Below the pieces are notes generated by a model. It worked only from the letters and a program-made list of their open reading frames with translations, ran no database searches and was not told the origin of the DNA. The position numbers were made by a program, and so were the translations under genes. From the NCBI RefSeq assembly GCF_000471905.2, contig NW_006499435.1, positions 1,938,153 to 2,002,152 on the forward strand: a stretch of DNA of 64,000 bases. Reading direction: 5' to 3'. Of the stretch, positions 49,801 through 60,874 are shown one piece after another; positions within the stretch are counted from its first letter, which is position 1; every line of letters starts with the position of its first letter. The stretch comes from Amborella trichopoda. Its lineage: Eukaryota; Streptophyta; Magnoliopsida; Amborellales; Amborellaceae.

Positions 49801-52800
49801 TTTGAAAATGCAGTACTAATACAAACCCATCTCCTACTTTTCAAAGCAAAAAACGCAAATTTACAACATTAGAACAAACCCATCTCCAATTTTTCAAAGA
49901 AAAAAATGCAGATTTACAGCATTAGAACAAAGCCATCACAATAATGAAATACGCGATACGCAAACCCATCACAGGGTTTTCAAACCAATAACCCATAACT
50001 ACAAACCCATCACATGGTTTTCAAATAAAAAATACACGAATAATCCATTCTATTCGTACCTCTGTGACTGCGAGCGAGAGAGGGCTTTCATTTTTGTTGT
50101 TGTATGAGAGGCGCAGAATGAGGGAGACGACAGTTTGGTAGGGCTTCCCTGCTGTGGTTTGTGAAAGATAAGGAGGAAAAAGGACAGAGAGAGAGAGAGT
50201 GAGATTTCTGGATTTCTGGTTCAGAGAGAGAGAGGGCGCGAGGGTGTATTAGGGCCCCTGTAGTTTGTGAAAGATAGAGAGGAAAATGGAGAGAGAGATT
50301 TCCGTATTTCTGGCTTAGAGAGAGAGAGGGCACGACGGAGAGATAGGGCTTGTCTGGTTTTAGAGAGAGAAAGGGAATGGTAGTTGATTTCATGTGGTTT
50401 AGAGAGCGGGAGTGGATGCATCGGTAGAGAGAGAGAGATGGAGTATGAAAAGGGTTTGAGGCAGGTAGGCCTGCCATCTTTGCACAGTAGGCGGGAGTTT
50501 GTAGGTCTAAGCTGTCTTGATTTCAAATGGAGTTTCCTTTCTACAGCGAGAGTTTCCCCTTTTGAATGGCGACCCTTCATTTTAACCCCATTAATCTGGG
50601 CCATTGGCGTACCAAAACCAAATACACGAATGGGCGTACGCCATCTTTTCCCTATATATATATATATGGAAAATGCTAAGATTAACCTACTAGCTCATAT
50701 GAACATATGAGCCCAACGGGCTAGATTGAAGCTGGGCCGATCTGACGATCACGACCTCATTTCACATTTTAATGGTTTTACTACAAATCCAAAAAACTTG
50801 AAATTTTAGGTGTGTATTCTTTTCATCAAGGTGCACCAAATAAAAATATTTTAAAAACAATTCGCAAAAAATAAATCGACCAAAATACCCTCGAAATGTT
50901 TCAGAGGTATTTTGATTAATTTATTTATTGAAAATTATCTTTTTGATATTTTTATTAGATTCTCCTATTTTTGAATAATACAATACACGTCTAAAATTCC
51001 AAATTAATTGGATTCGTAGAAAAAAAATTAAAATTAAAATATGAAATGAGGTCATGACGGTCAGATCGGCCCAGATTCAATTTGGGTTGTTGGGCTCATA
51101 TGAACACATATTCATATGAACTAGTGGGCTAATCTCATAATTTTCATATATATATATATATATCCCCTAGCCATAAATGGTCATTTAACACTTGTCAACA
51201 ATTTAAAGATGTTTAGATCCATCATCCATCCTGAAAACTAGATGCACAAATACTCCAGCATCCCATTAAATATGGAGCACTTCTTTCTTAAATTCTCTAA
51301 ATTATAAGAAGCTAGTCATATGAAAAACAACTCACAGGGCTATGCATCTCTTCATCCAGGCCAAAACTCAGAAGAATGGAATTGACTACCGTTGAAAAGT
51401 AATGAGCAATGTAAGAACCAAGGCCAACCTAACAAAATATTAGAAAAGGAAATGTCAAAGAAAGGACAAAAAGTTCATGCTCATAGAAGGAATTAAGGCA
51501 TAAGATGCATGGAAGTCTAGTACCCTAACATGATTAGATGACAGGTAAAACTTACCAAGGAACCATACAAAGCAAGGTAGAAGGCATTTTTCCTGCCTGT
51601 AGGTAACAGTTTCATTCCCTATGTGAAATTGAAGATGTCAGTAACAACATAAGGAAACATATTCTTTTTTTTTTTCCTTTTCTAATTTGTTCTATAAGAA
51701 ACATACAAGAAACCATTCAAAGTAAAACACACATATTATGGCTTGAAATTATTACATACATTTAAATGGTGTGCCGCAAAATGGCATATCTAGTAAAGCA
51801 AAGTGGTTGGCGGATGGCTCGTATATTTGAGAACTGCCTAGTCGTTCTGGTGGAATGCATATAAGATATAAAATATTCTTTCCAGCAGTACACAAAAATA
51901 TTCTAAATCATGAGTACAGAAAATCATTCAGGAATAATAACAATTGAGACCATGAAGAATGATCCAAAATAACTGTCATGTATCTTAATCACATGATTAT
52001 TTTAAGCAATCATATACAGGTTACAACAATTTCGAGTAAATGTATGGTACAGTTAAACAATCAAATTATGGTTTATTAGTAGTTAACAATGGAAAACTTT
52101 CTAAATTATCCATAATCCTGTGATTCAATCACGAAATCTGTGGTTTCTAATGCTTACCTTTGCATTGCATCCATTACTTCCCAGTTGAAAATTTCAAACA
52201 GATGCATTTATTTTAAAAAAAAAAAAAATCTGATTGTTGCTTCAGTTATCATTGCTCATTTGAAATGTCCACTCACCAAAACAATGATAAAACTCAAGAT
52301 GAAGGTCCATGTTTCCATGAAAATAATTAAAGAATTGTAAACAAGAAGAAGTGGGTTATTTCCGTAGCAGATGCAAAGGGTGGCTGAACTTTATTTCTAT
52401 TATGGGCAATGAGATTGTACAGGCTCACGTGCGACTATATGAATTATGTATTCATTTGATATCACTTAGTCCTCTTTTTTCTCATGAGTAGTTCCTTTTC
52501 TAATCCATTGTTCACCAGAGACAAAGGACACTAAGAAAACTTCACTAGAGAGAAGTTCTTTACAAATGACATGAGCACATTCTCTAATCTTAACGAGCAA
52601 CAGATTAATGTACATAGATTATGTCTGGTAAAATAAAATAAAATATACAAAGCATGAAAAATTTTACATATACAACTCCAATAGACCCCTGTTAATCTCA
52701 TGTTTTTTATCAACATGGGAGTCACTATTTATAACATATCTTTCATCATCATCATCATCATCGTCATAGCTTTTTCTAACTATTTGGGGTCGGCTACACA

Positions 52801-55800
52801 AATCCTGGTCTGCCTTCAGGATTCATGGAAAGTTTTGGCAAAGTTTTACATTAGCTGCCTCCCCAACACCACCCACTTTCTTTAACAAGGCTTGGCACGG
52901 GTTAAGAGAAAGTTTAAGGTCCTCACCCTTCTTAGACCACTATGAAGACTAATATGTAAATAGAATGAAGACTTCCAATCTTGATTTCTTTAGTGAAAAC
53001 AATTTCAAACACGAGTTTTTCTCAGAAATTTCAAAGAACCGTATACAACAGATGTTTATAAGAACTTACACAATTATAGCATGAGAACATGTCATAGCTG
53101 CATAAACGGTATCTGGAAGAAATCGAGAATGACATAGAGGTCAAACTCAATAGCAATGATCAATCTATTTTTCTAGCACCCAACAATCCGTAACCGCTTT
53201 GTCCCCTACAAGTGTGAAGCTTTAATTATAGTTGTACACATGTAATATATTCTCATGCCATAATTCCATATGCTAAATCTATGTCCAGATCAGGTAGCAC
53301 AGAAATGATCTTATAATGTTGTAACAGAAGGAAAAATAATCATGGTATTCATAGTTTACAAAGCTGGAAAAACAACTCGATGCTTGTAAATGGAAAATAC
53401 CTGAAACAAAAGGATAAGGATAACAACTATAATCCCAAGGAGCATTGAACTGGTGTAGTAAAATGGCACCCATTTGCTAACATATGGAGCGAGCAACAGT
53501 ACAACCAACCCAAAAGCAAGAAAAGCTAAACGCCATGGATGAGACTCTGCAAGTACGTAAACTACTAGGTCAAACCTCAATCCCAATATAACAATTTTAA
53601 AAAAATAAAATAAAAAAAATTCAATTCACAATAGTTCAATAAATGTATATGAGCAATATGAGAAACAAGACTTCAAGGTAGTTTGCATCAACCTTCTTCA
53701 GCTGATATAGTGACAGAACCAGAAAATCCATCAGTAAACTTGACATCAACAAGTCTCTCCCCATAAGGAGATATGACACTGCTCCAAGCACCCTTTTGAA
53801 TAGTCTCCCATTCATCTAGTGGACAATCACATAGCCCAAGAGAAGCATTCCTGCATTCATCAAGGCAAGATAGGTACTCAGGGGGGTATCAGTATACTGT
53901 CCACACAACTTAAGTTTTCTGAACTTTTTTATTTCCATCTATACCTCTCCAATTTCTATATGCAAAGTAAAAGAATAAGGAAAGGTTCGACATATCCTTA
54001 AGATGTAAGTAGCAAGTACAAGTCTTTGTTTAAATAAATAAATAAAAATATAGCAATTACATATATTGTTCATTAGAAACTCAAAAGGCTATGGAGAACC
54101 TTCCTTTAAGGTTCCAGTTAGATATCTAAATATCTGACAAATAAAAAATAAGCAGTGATGTATAAAAGAAGCATATAAGATCAAGGCCAAATTTGCACAT
54201 ATAACCTAAATTTTAACATATTGGGACAAAATAGTTGCAGGCATATATGACAACCAACATTGGTAACACCAACAACAGTAGTAAATAGATAAAAGCGACA
54301 TACTGGTGAAGGCAGACAGAAATCTTATGATGGAAAGCCTCTGGTACTTTCTCTGAAGGCGTCACAGCAACACGAAATGAATTGGGATAGCTCTTGAGAT
54401 TTAACCTTGACAGACCTTTGACTCGAACACGATCACACAATGCCAAAGAAGTACTTTTACCATGGGACGGAACAAAAACACGTGGAAATACAAGCAGAAC
54501 AGGATTGCTCGCATTGATCTCTGCAGTCCAATAACCATAACATGTCACTCACACTCTAAATTCTAAGTTAGTAGTCATTCATAGTACATGCACTCAATCA
54601 ACCCACCATATACTTGTGATGCATCATTAAAAGCATGTGAAACACATTAGTCCACTAGCCATGCTAACATAGTCATTCACATGTTACCAACATTTGCATT
54701 ACCTGGGAACATAAACAGAAACTGGAATAAAATCTGGCTAATATATTCATGTGGTTCACTTCAAAAAACAAATAAATAATGGACATAATTATAGTCATAG
54801 ACCCCATCAGGTTTGTAAAGAATCTAAAAATGAGAGTATCTTTTGCAGTTTGAGAGAAATAAAGACAAAAATATGCAAAATTGGCAATTCTTGCAAATAT
54901 CAAGTTCAGCTCAAATGCAAGGTTTTAATACCCCTAGATAATTAAGTGTACTGCCTGCTGTCCATATTTACCTTTCTGCAATTAAACTCCACGTATCCTA
55001 GTGGTTGGGTCAAAATTTGCATCAGTTTATAGACTAGTGTTACAATTAAACTGAGTTGATGCAAAGATTGAGGAAATGGTAAATCAAGAAAGTGGGTTGA
55101 ACTTTAAGGAGATGAAAAGCAATTGCACTCAACAAAATAGGAGTCAGACCAAATATTTGAACTAAATTACAATTGGAAGGAGATAAATAAAACTGAAAGG
55201 AACAGTCCCAGGATCATTCTTTGGATTTCGAAACTCAGTCCTCTAGGACGTGGATTTGGTTGTCATTTAGGCAGACTTTATTTTGGTGACACACCATTGT
55301 GTGTTATTAAGTTCATGCACAGGGGGGGTGCGACAGGTACAAACTTGCATTATTCAATACAATAATACAGAAAATTTTTTTTTGATATAAAACCTAATTT
55401 TACTTAAAGCACCACTGTAACCATCAAAAGGGCCCCTTAGATATTTTCCATCCAAATGAAACACGACATCAAAGATCTAGAGGAGCTAGCTTTGTTTGAC
55501 TAAGTTATTTTTACTTTTCACATAATGGATATTACAGCAGCTTCATCTCTCTAAAGAAACAGATTTCTTGTATTTTATATAACAGCGGTCATTTAAAACT
55601 AAAGTTATGAGAAAGCATAAGAAGAGAGGTTCGCACAAGCATAAATTTAAAGCCAATTCTTTCATATTTCATCTACAAAGGAAAATCAACAACAAATGAA
55701 TAACTCCATTAAACAGTTGCATAACAGTTCATAAAGATAATGAGAAACTTTTCATGGCACCAAAGCAAGATAAACTAATCACATGATCACAGATGCAGAC

Positions 55801-56537
55801 ACTTAGCCAAGTCAAACAAGCTAAATTAAATTAAAATTATGCATCGTATAGTTTTGCAATTAAACAATTTCTTAAGACCGAGCTCAAACACTAACTAATA
55901 GACATCAAAGTGGGTGAGAACACCTAAAACAAATATCTCAAGAACCATAGAACGCATGTATAACCATAAAACAGGCAGAAAGAAACACAAAAACACCATA
56001 AACTAAAAGTCATGAACTCTCCAATAAAAAACAATAATAAAAGATTAAATTAATGAAACTAGCAAACATTCCCGAAACCAGATGCAATTATTTCATCAAT
56101 ATTTCAAAGCACTGGTTCAACATTCAATCAAGGGATGCAAGAAACCAATACTATGAATAATTACTCAACTAAAATCAACAACGTTCAAAAACGAAGAAGA
56201 CATTTCACCCATGGAACTCGAGACCCTAAATCCAATTAAACCCATTTTCCAAATAAACACCTCCATGTAATCCAGAACTACACTACCAACAACAAACTTC
56301 CGAGCAAAGCCACAAATGGTCCTCTATTCAGCAAATTCCCAGTTCATTACATTATAAACCCTAGTTCCAGTAAAAACAACCGAATTAATCTAAAAAATCC
56401 ACGGAAGATACAAAACAATAAAAACAAACGAGAAATGCAGAGAAGTAAAAGAAACCTTTGTATCCTGGCTCAGCAGACATGGAGCAAGTGAAAAGCGCCA
56501 CAAAAAACACGCAGAAAAAAATGGAAAAGCAAGCCAT
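42354..56537 (-). CDS. NEMP: NEMP/PNET2-family nuclear envelope membrane protein (DUF2215)
   Basis: Ten exons on the minus strand: 56537-56456, 54520-54304, 53850-53693, 53546-53401, 51618-51556, 51428-51336, 46234-46073, 45154-45078, 44944-44769 and 42661-42354; phases close to 493 residues. Residues 1-22 (MACFSIFFCVFFVALFTCSM) form a signal peptide. A lumenal domain follows, then hydrophobic segments from about residue 160 to 325: AFLAFGLVVLLLAPYV, MLLGIIVVILILLF, YLALYGSLVGLGSYIA, IFLVVGILIAGAWLGYWG and ALLATGSLAACWCLCSL. The basic, presumably nucleoplasmic tail contains YYSTVHKDPTRKRFSKKEWE and an acidic Ser/Asp end. NEMP proteins sit in the inner nuclear membrane; plant PNET2 proteins link it to the lamina-like layer. 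Intron 6 holds a MULE, intron 9 an assembly gap. The last acceptor was chosen at CACAG 42662 because only it keeps the frame. Confidence 0.88.
42768..43743. other. Assembly gap (976 N) in NEMP intron 9
   Basis: Run of N bounded by a (CT)n tract on each side (42754-42767 and 43755-43798). A long dinucleotide repeat probably broke the assembly. The exons on either side join in frame without it, so no coding exon need be missing. Confidence 0.95.
44140..44570. repeat. Degenerate repeats with GGTCCGA motif in NEMP intron 9
   Basis: Phrases such as GAACTTGAAGGTCCGAC, TTCGGACCTTCAAGTTCC and AGCTGGGTCCGGA occur in both orientations several times. The stretch can form hairpins. No known family recognised. 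Confidence 0.45.
45207..45428. mobile_element. Small repeat family D in NEMP intron 7
   Basis: Contains GGTGATGGAGACAGATCAGG, CTCTCTCCATCGCCATCC and CATCGTTTCATTGGAA. Similar to the reverse complement of 33757-33950. The ends carry partly inverted 'AGTCCATTGG' / 'CCACTGGACT'. Confidence 0.5.
45672..45860. repeat. ~97-bp tandem duplication in NEMP intron 7
   Basis: ATGTCAGATTATATTGAAGG followed by ATCTAAAAAG, a poly-A tract, CCTCACAA and GAAAAAGTTAAGAAA occurs at 45672 and again at 45769. The copies differ by a few indels. Confidence 0.8.
47530..47745. repeat. 58-bp tandem repeat, 4 copies, in the left MULE arm
   Basis: Unit GATGGGTTTGTTCTAATGCTG then TAAATCTGCGTTTTTTGCTTTG and GAAAAATAG. 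The right arm has only about two copies (49810-49935), so the arms have diverged in copy number since insertion. Confidence 0.85.
48384..49180 (+). pseudogene. FAR1-domain coding remnant inside the MULE
   Basis: An open frame from 48384 to 48797 gives a FAR1-type DNA-binding N-terminus: VRMKFSSEEYAIDYYKAYAL, then AKGFGIRLGITHNKK and REIICSKEGF. After a frameshift near 48790 the rest continues as NKWVVTRFVDDHNHDLVSP and, further on, DRECYMYTQNDIENE and MKESNPSFFYRVKLNEDD, with an in-frame TGA before VDAT. These are FAR1/FHY3-family blocks in the right order. The downstream DDE transposase core and SWIM zinc finger are deleted. FAR1 proteins descend from MULE transposases, and the location between MULE arms makes this the transposon's own gene rather than a host FAR1. 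Confidence 0.82.
50668..51146. mobile_element. MITE with ~100-bp TIRs next to the MULE
   Basis: Left end GGAAAATGCTAAGATTAACC; the right end on the other strand GAAAATTATGAGATTAGCCC. Inverted arms share ACTAGCTCATATGAA, GGGCCGATCTGA and CATGACCTCATTTCA-like words. (TA)n lies on both sides (50653-50667, 51147-51164). The (TA)n between it and the MULE seems to have been a target for both. Confidence 0.75.
52741..52930 (-). mobile_element. Au-like SINE in NEMP intron 4
   Basis: Read on the minus strand it ends TGTAGCCGACCCCAAATAG then TTAGAAAAAGCTATGACGATG and a (GAT)n tail, the classic Au 3' end. The rightward limit (5' head) is estimated. Confidence 0.6.
54905..56455 (-). other. NEMP intron 1, distal part
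   Basis: Part of the 1.9-kb first intron (54521-56455). Ordinary A-rich sequence (T-rich in gene sense); no element ends recognised. Confidence 0.5.
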
Positions 56538-56799
56538 TTTTCCTGCTCAGAAAAAAAAAAGAGACGCAGGAGAAAAGCGAGAGAAGATAAATTCCTATTA
56601 ATCTCTTCTCTGATCCTTCAAGAGTGATTACTTCATTCTCAAGAATGGCGCCAAAATTACGCCACTTAAACGTGGGTTTTGGATTGGTTAAGGCCGCAAT
56701 ATCGCACGTGCTGCTCAGGTGGACGGTTGAGATTCGTTTTGTGGTAAGAAAAGGCTGGTTTGGCCATCCTACCATCATTCATCGCACCCAAAACATAAT

Positions 56800-57149
56800 G
56801 AGTGGGGTTTGTATAAGGCCGAGCCTCTAAACATTCAAATTTGAGCCTACCTCAAAAAATCTCACCGGAAGAGGTTGTTTTGATGCTTAAATATTTTCAA
56901 ATCGATAAGAGAAAAAAATGGATTTCAAGTTTTGAAAATAGTGTATCTTGTAATGTATTTTTTGCATGATCAATTTTCAAGATTTTCAAGTTATTTATAG
57001 ATATGTCAATCTACACTAATTTTTAAACTTTAAACTTTATAAAAAGCTATCACAAACATTTTCAATATTAAAACTACATTGTTCAACACTATTTGAAGGC
57101 AAGCTCGAATTTGATTGTTTAGAGCCTAAGCTATATACAAACCACACCC
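56800..57149. mobile_element. MITE family A, well-preserved copy
   Basis: Both ends are clear: GAGTGGGGTTTGTATAAGGC at the left and, on the other strand, GGGTGTGGTTTGTATATAGC at the right, each followed by a 'CTCTAAACA.TCAAAT' block. This gives about 40 bp of terminal inverted repeat. Confidence 0.75.
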
Positions 57150-57420
57150 AATATATTTTCATTTCTAATTATAAAATTTAAAGCTTTAAAAATAATATAG
57201 ATCGAGCATATCTATAAAAACTTGAAAATTGACCATGCAAAAAATACATTACAAGATACACTATTTTCAAAACTTGAAATCCATTTTTTTTCTCATGTGA
57301 ATGTATCTTGAGGTAGAGATGATCAATTTGAGGTTATTTGAATATCAAAACAACCTCTTCTAATGAAATATTTGAGGTGCGCCATAATTTGATTGTTTCG
57401 AGCTTCAATCCACTTATATA
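57150..57420. mobile_element. MITE family A, left-truncated copy abutting the previous one
   Basis: Starts in mid-body (ATATATTTTCATTTCTAATT) and keeps the right end AATTTGATTGTTTCGAGCTTC. The preceding intact copy was probably inserted into this one. Confidence 0.6.
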
Positions 57421-57451
57421 ATTCTACAAGCAACACAAAACTTATATAGTA

Positions 57452-57650
57452 GAGGACCCGGTTTCTATGCGGCCACGCCCCACATGCGTAGAAATGTGGG
57501 CTATTAATAAATCTATTTTTGAGATAGATTTTTGGACTTAAATATTAAAGATATGTAATATCTAATATGGAGATCAAAATAATAATTCTACTAAAAAACA
57601 CTTGGAGCCTTAGTTTTCATTGTTTTTAGATGAAACACCAACTTCCTAGT
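57452..57650. repeat. Dispersed repeat family C, copy 2
   Basis: Matches 38172-38405: GACCCGGTTTCTATGCGGCC, CTATTAATAAATCTATTTTT, ATGTAATATCTAATATGGAG, TTTTTAGATGAAACACC. Confidence 0.5.
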
Positions 57651-57740
57651 TTACACTTTTCCTACAGTAAAATCTTTGTTTTAGCCTGCCCGTGGCAAAT
57701 TTGAGTGCAGGCTATTTGGTCAATTTTTTAGATCTTTTTA

Positions 57741-57992
57741 GTAGGGGTGCAAACTGGTTCCGGACCCAACTAGGTCTTATTTGAATATGGATTTGACCTA
57801 GGCTAAGGTCAGATCTAAAATGATTTGTACTTAAACCTGGGTCAAAAAATTTAAAATTATAAGAACTTATTTTATATTATTTTCCCCGTCTAGACCTAAC
57901 CCAACCCTATGAGGTCCATACGGACCCGGGTCCAACCTACAGGGTCCAAATACGAACCCGGACCTTGACCCACTTCCGATCCGACTAACGCC
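57741..57992. repeat. Probable repeat with GGACCC/GGGTCC words
   Basis: Opens GTAGGGGTGCAAACTGGTTC, a phrase typical of plant small repeats, and continues with many CGGACCCGG/GGTCC words. Ends and family undefined. Confidence 0.35.
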
Positions 57993-58131
57993 GCTAGTTT
58001 CGAGGAGGTACCCGTGAATTAAACCTTTGAAAAACACCCCAAATGGAATTGGAGATATGTTTATCGCGTTAACGGCTACCGAATTGATATCTCCGAAAGG
58101 AATAAAAAAGGGCAAAATAACGGAAGTCATA

Positions 58132-58167
58132 ATGTCGTGCATGAAAGCAAGGCTTCAAGATATTCAG
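58132..58167 (+). other. Candidate first exon of the Ku-motif gene
   Basis: ATG TCG TGC ATG .. CAG followed by a textbook donor, GTAAGATAAG. Twelve codons (MSCMKARLQDIQ) would join in phase 0 to an acceptor TCTTAG directly before the ATG at 60875. That would extend the protein to 316 residues. It could equally be non-coding leader. Only a transcript would settle it. Confidence 0.4.
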
Positions 58168-58621
58168 GTAAGATAAGCGCGTGGATTCCCTTTCTTCCTT
58201 TGAAGGCGTAGTTAGGGTTCCAAAGTTCAAATACCAGTTTCTCAGGTCACTCCTAAGTCCTAACTCAACTAGTGGCTGAATTAGGGTTTGAAGAGTTCAA
58301 ATTGTAGTTGCAGAACATGTTTAACAGGTGAAAGCTGTAGATCTGTAAATTTGTATAATATGTTGTTTCATGGTTCCCCTGCTATGGGTTGTGCGGATTT
58401 CGTAGGGGTAGAAATTTTATTTCTTTCTTTTATTTCTCTGCATGGTTTGTGAATTTGCAGTGATTTTAGTTTCCTCTCATACACTCTAAAGTTGAGAGAG
58501 CTTTTGCTTGTTCTATCTTGGTTCAATTTCAATTATTGAATTCTCAAGTTTGATCCTATGGTTGTTTGATGACTTTAAATTCTCCTCTGTCATATAGGAA
58601 AAGGTAGGGTTTAGGTGCATC

Positions 58622-59141
58622 CTGTGTTCGCAAAATCGAACCGGAACGGTTAACCGGACATGGGCTTGGAAGCGGTTTAACCGGCCTAACTGGTAAACCA
58701 GCCGATTCAACTGCTCTGTCCGGGCAAGTCGTTGGCGGTCAAAAAAGTTTTGAAAAAAAATACAAAAAAAAATGTACTAAAATATGAAAATCATAGAAAG
58801 AATGATTAAAACAAAACACATTCAAATGAAGTTGAAAATTAATGAAAAAAATGGATTTTAACCCATTTTATGTTTTCAAGGGCTATTTTTAAAAATTTTC
58901 TAAAAAAGATCGGAAAATATAAAAGTGAGTATTAATGACCAAAATAATTTATAATCTTTACCATAATGTAAAGAATATTTAAAAATACATTACAAATCAA
59001 ATTCCTTATTTTTGAGAATTTATATACATTTCTTTGAAATTTTTTTTTTAAATACCGGTGATTACCCTAACTGCCCAAAACCGGAACAGGCCAGTCTAAC
59101 CGGGCGGTTAGCGGTTTGATCGGGCGATTTTACGAACAATG
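58622..59141. mobile_element. hAT-type MITE, 520 bp, nested in family B
   Basis: Inverted ends CTGTGTTCGCAAAATCG and CATTGTTCGTAAAATCG (other strand). An exact 8-bp duplication, GGTGCATC, flanks it (58614-58621 and 59142-59149). Eight-base duplications are the hAT signature. GGTTAACCGG-type words inside; no coding frame. Confidence 0.8.
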
Positions 59142-59514
59142 GGTGCATCTGGGATGCACCTAATGTAGTGAGTCTCCCCTTCCAAAGTTCATCTCCAAAT
59201 GCATCTTGGAGATGGATTTTGGATCAAAAACTCTATAGGTCTATCATCTCGAGCACTTTGATCATGAATCTGAAAAAGCGAAAAAGGAAATTTATCAAAT
59301 TACCAATGAGAGACGAACAATTTAACACCTTACCCATATCCTTTGATTTAATTTCAAAATACCCATAAAAGTTACAGGATCTTGAGTTGGAATGGCTGCT
59401 AATAGGAAGAACATTAAATAGTTCATCTCTTATTGGTATTTTGACGAATTTCCCCTGAAAAAATAATGAATTTGATCCTTAAGAATGGTCTGTTCTGTCT
59501 TTTTTTTTCAATAA

Positions 59515-59572
59515 TTCAACTTTCATAAGATCTGCATTTCAATAATTCAACTTTCATAAGATCTGGATTTTT
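59515..59572. repeat. Short tandem duplication (~29 bp x 2)
   Basis: TTTCAATAATTCAACTTTCA followed by TAAGATCTG occurs twice in a row inside family-B copy 3. Confidence 0.8.
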
Positions 59573-59730
59573 TTTGGATCTATTCTGTGTTTGGAGCTCC
59601 AAATTCATGGATGTGAGGCAGAAATGGATTTGCATTGATTTGAGATGTGTTTTAGGTTAAAAAAACCATTGGAAACCAGGGCAGATGCATGAGTCAGCAG
59701 ACTCTTCAAAAACTTTTCCTTTAGGAAATA

Positions 59731-60874
59731 GGGAAGACACATAAGAGTGAATCACATAATAGTGATAGTAGTGTTTGTTCTACTGCCCCCTAAAATAATT
59801 ATTTTTCATTGTGGAAAAAAGCTAATGTTTTATCTGTCGCAGACCTTACAGTCATAATTACTAAGAAAAGCAAAAAGCAAGAGACATACTTTGGTCAACA
59901 TCTAATGGATATAAGCTTAATTTAATGGGAAATGGCACAATCATGGGGTCTATTCACAAATGTTTTGGGGAACTAGAATGGTGTTTTTCCTTATGGATTT
60001 GTTTTGTAGTACGTGGGGGTGTTTACTGTCCTTTTTTGCAGTTAAATCTGATGGACTCAAACATTGGCTGGGGTAGAGTCCTATGGGATATTTGATGGTT
60101 TTTACAGAAAAAATTGATGAAGAGGAGAGTACTTCACACACTATGATTAGAATTGCTGAGTTGTAGATTCAGGTATAGATCTCCAATGTTCAAACTAACT
60201 TTGAGAGTCTGATTAACCAACTCCTTCTTCGCTACATTTTAGGACATTCATTGCTAATGTTACTTTTTATTTTTTTTTGGTGCTTGTCAGGGCCCCTTTT
60301 TTATCTATTCATGCTTTTGCTTCTCTTATTATTCTCGATATGCTTTTATAAGGTGCTCTCATATGGTCATTATTCAAAGGAACTCAATCTACTCCATTAT
60401 GTGGATTAAAGGAGAGCTAGCTGCCTGTAGAGGTTACATCATATCTTCACGTAAATGTATGAACTCCATGATGTATATATGAGTTTAGTAATGTTGTGTT
60501 TCTTAGAGAGGCAAACTCATTGTAGATAGTCTAACAGATACAGGAGTGTCTATGGGCATTTTGCCTGTGAGGATTTTCTGTCACCATAAGTTGTTTCCTT
60601 GCATTGTAACATAATCCCCTCTTCAGTTACATTTCAACATCACACATTAAAACACATATTGCTTATTTAAAAAAAAACCGAAATTACCTGTGTAAGTTGT
60701 TCCACTTCCTGCAATGCCTACAGATGAATTTAGTACAAGATCAAATATTCTTTTAAATTCATTATCAAATACAACAGGGGGAAAAAAGATTATGTAAAAG
60801 CTAGTCTTTGACGGTCCTACTTTAATGCAGCTGAGATAATTTACCAGAGATAGCTGTTATTCTTGAAGTCTTAG
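59731..60874. other. Upstream region or first intron of the Ku-motif gene
   Basis: T-rich sequence without a gene of its own. If the 58132 exon is real this is intron; otherwise it is promoter and leader. No clear TATA box just before 60875. Confidence 0.4.

Larger units (their letters stand above)
46831..50652. mobile_element. Mutator-like element (MULE) with ~1.5 kb terminal inverted repeats
   Basis: Ends are GGGAAAAGATGGCATACGCC (46831) and GGCGTACGCCATCTTTTCCC (50652), in inverse orientation. Inverted similarity runs inward to about 48360 and 49195, unusually long for a DNA transposon. Both flanks are (TA)n, compatible with a 9-10 bp duplication that cannot be measured in simple repeat. 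The arms hold CT-rich CTCTCTCTAAACCAGAAAT repeats and a 58-bp tandem repeat. The ~0.8-kb centre carries a damaged FAR1-type coding remnant but no MULE transposase or SWIM domain. It lies in NEMP intron 6. It is non-autonomous. Confidence 0.88.
58604..59730. repeat. Dispersed repeat family B, copy 3, split by a hAT-type MITE
   Basis: Left piece GGTAGGGTTTAGGTGCATC (58604-58621). Right piece resumes at 59142 and runs through 'GGAGATGGATTTTGGATC', 'TTGGAGCTCCAAATTCATGG' and 'GAAACCAGGGCAGATGCATG'. The insert between them is the next feature. Confidence 0.6.
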
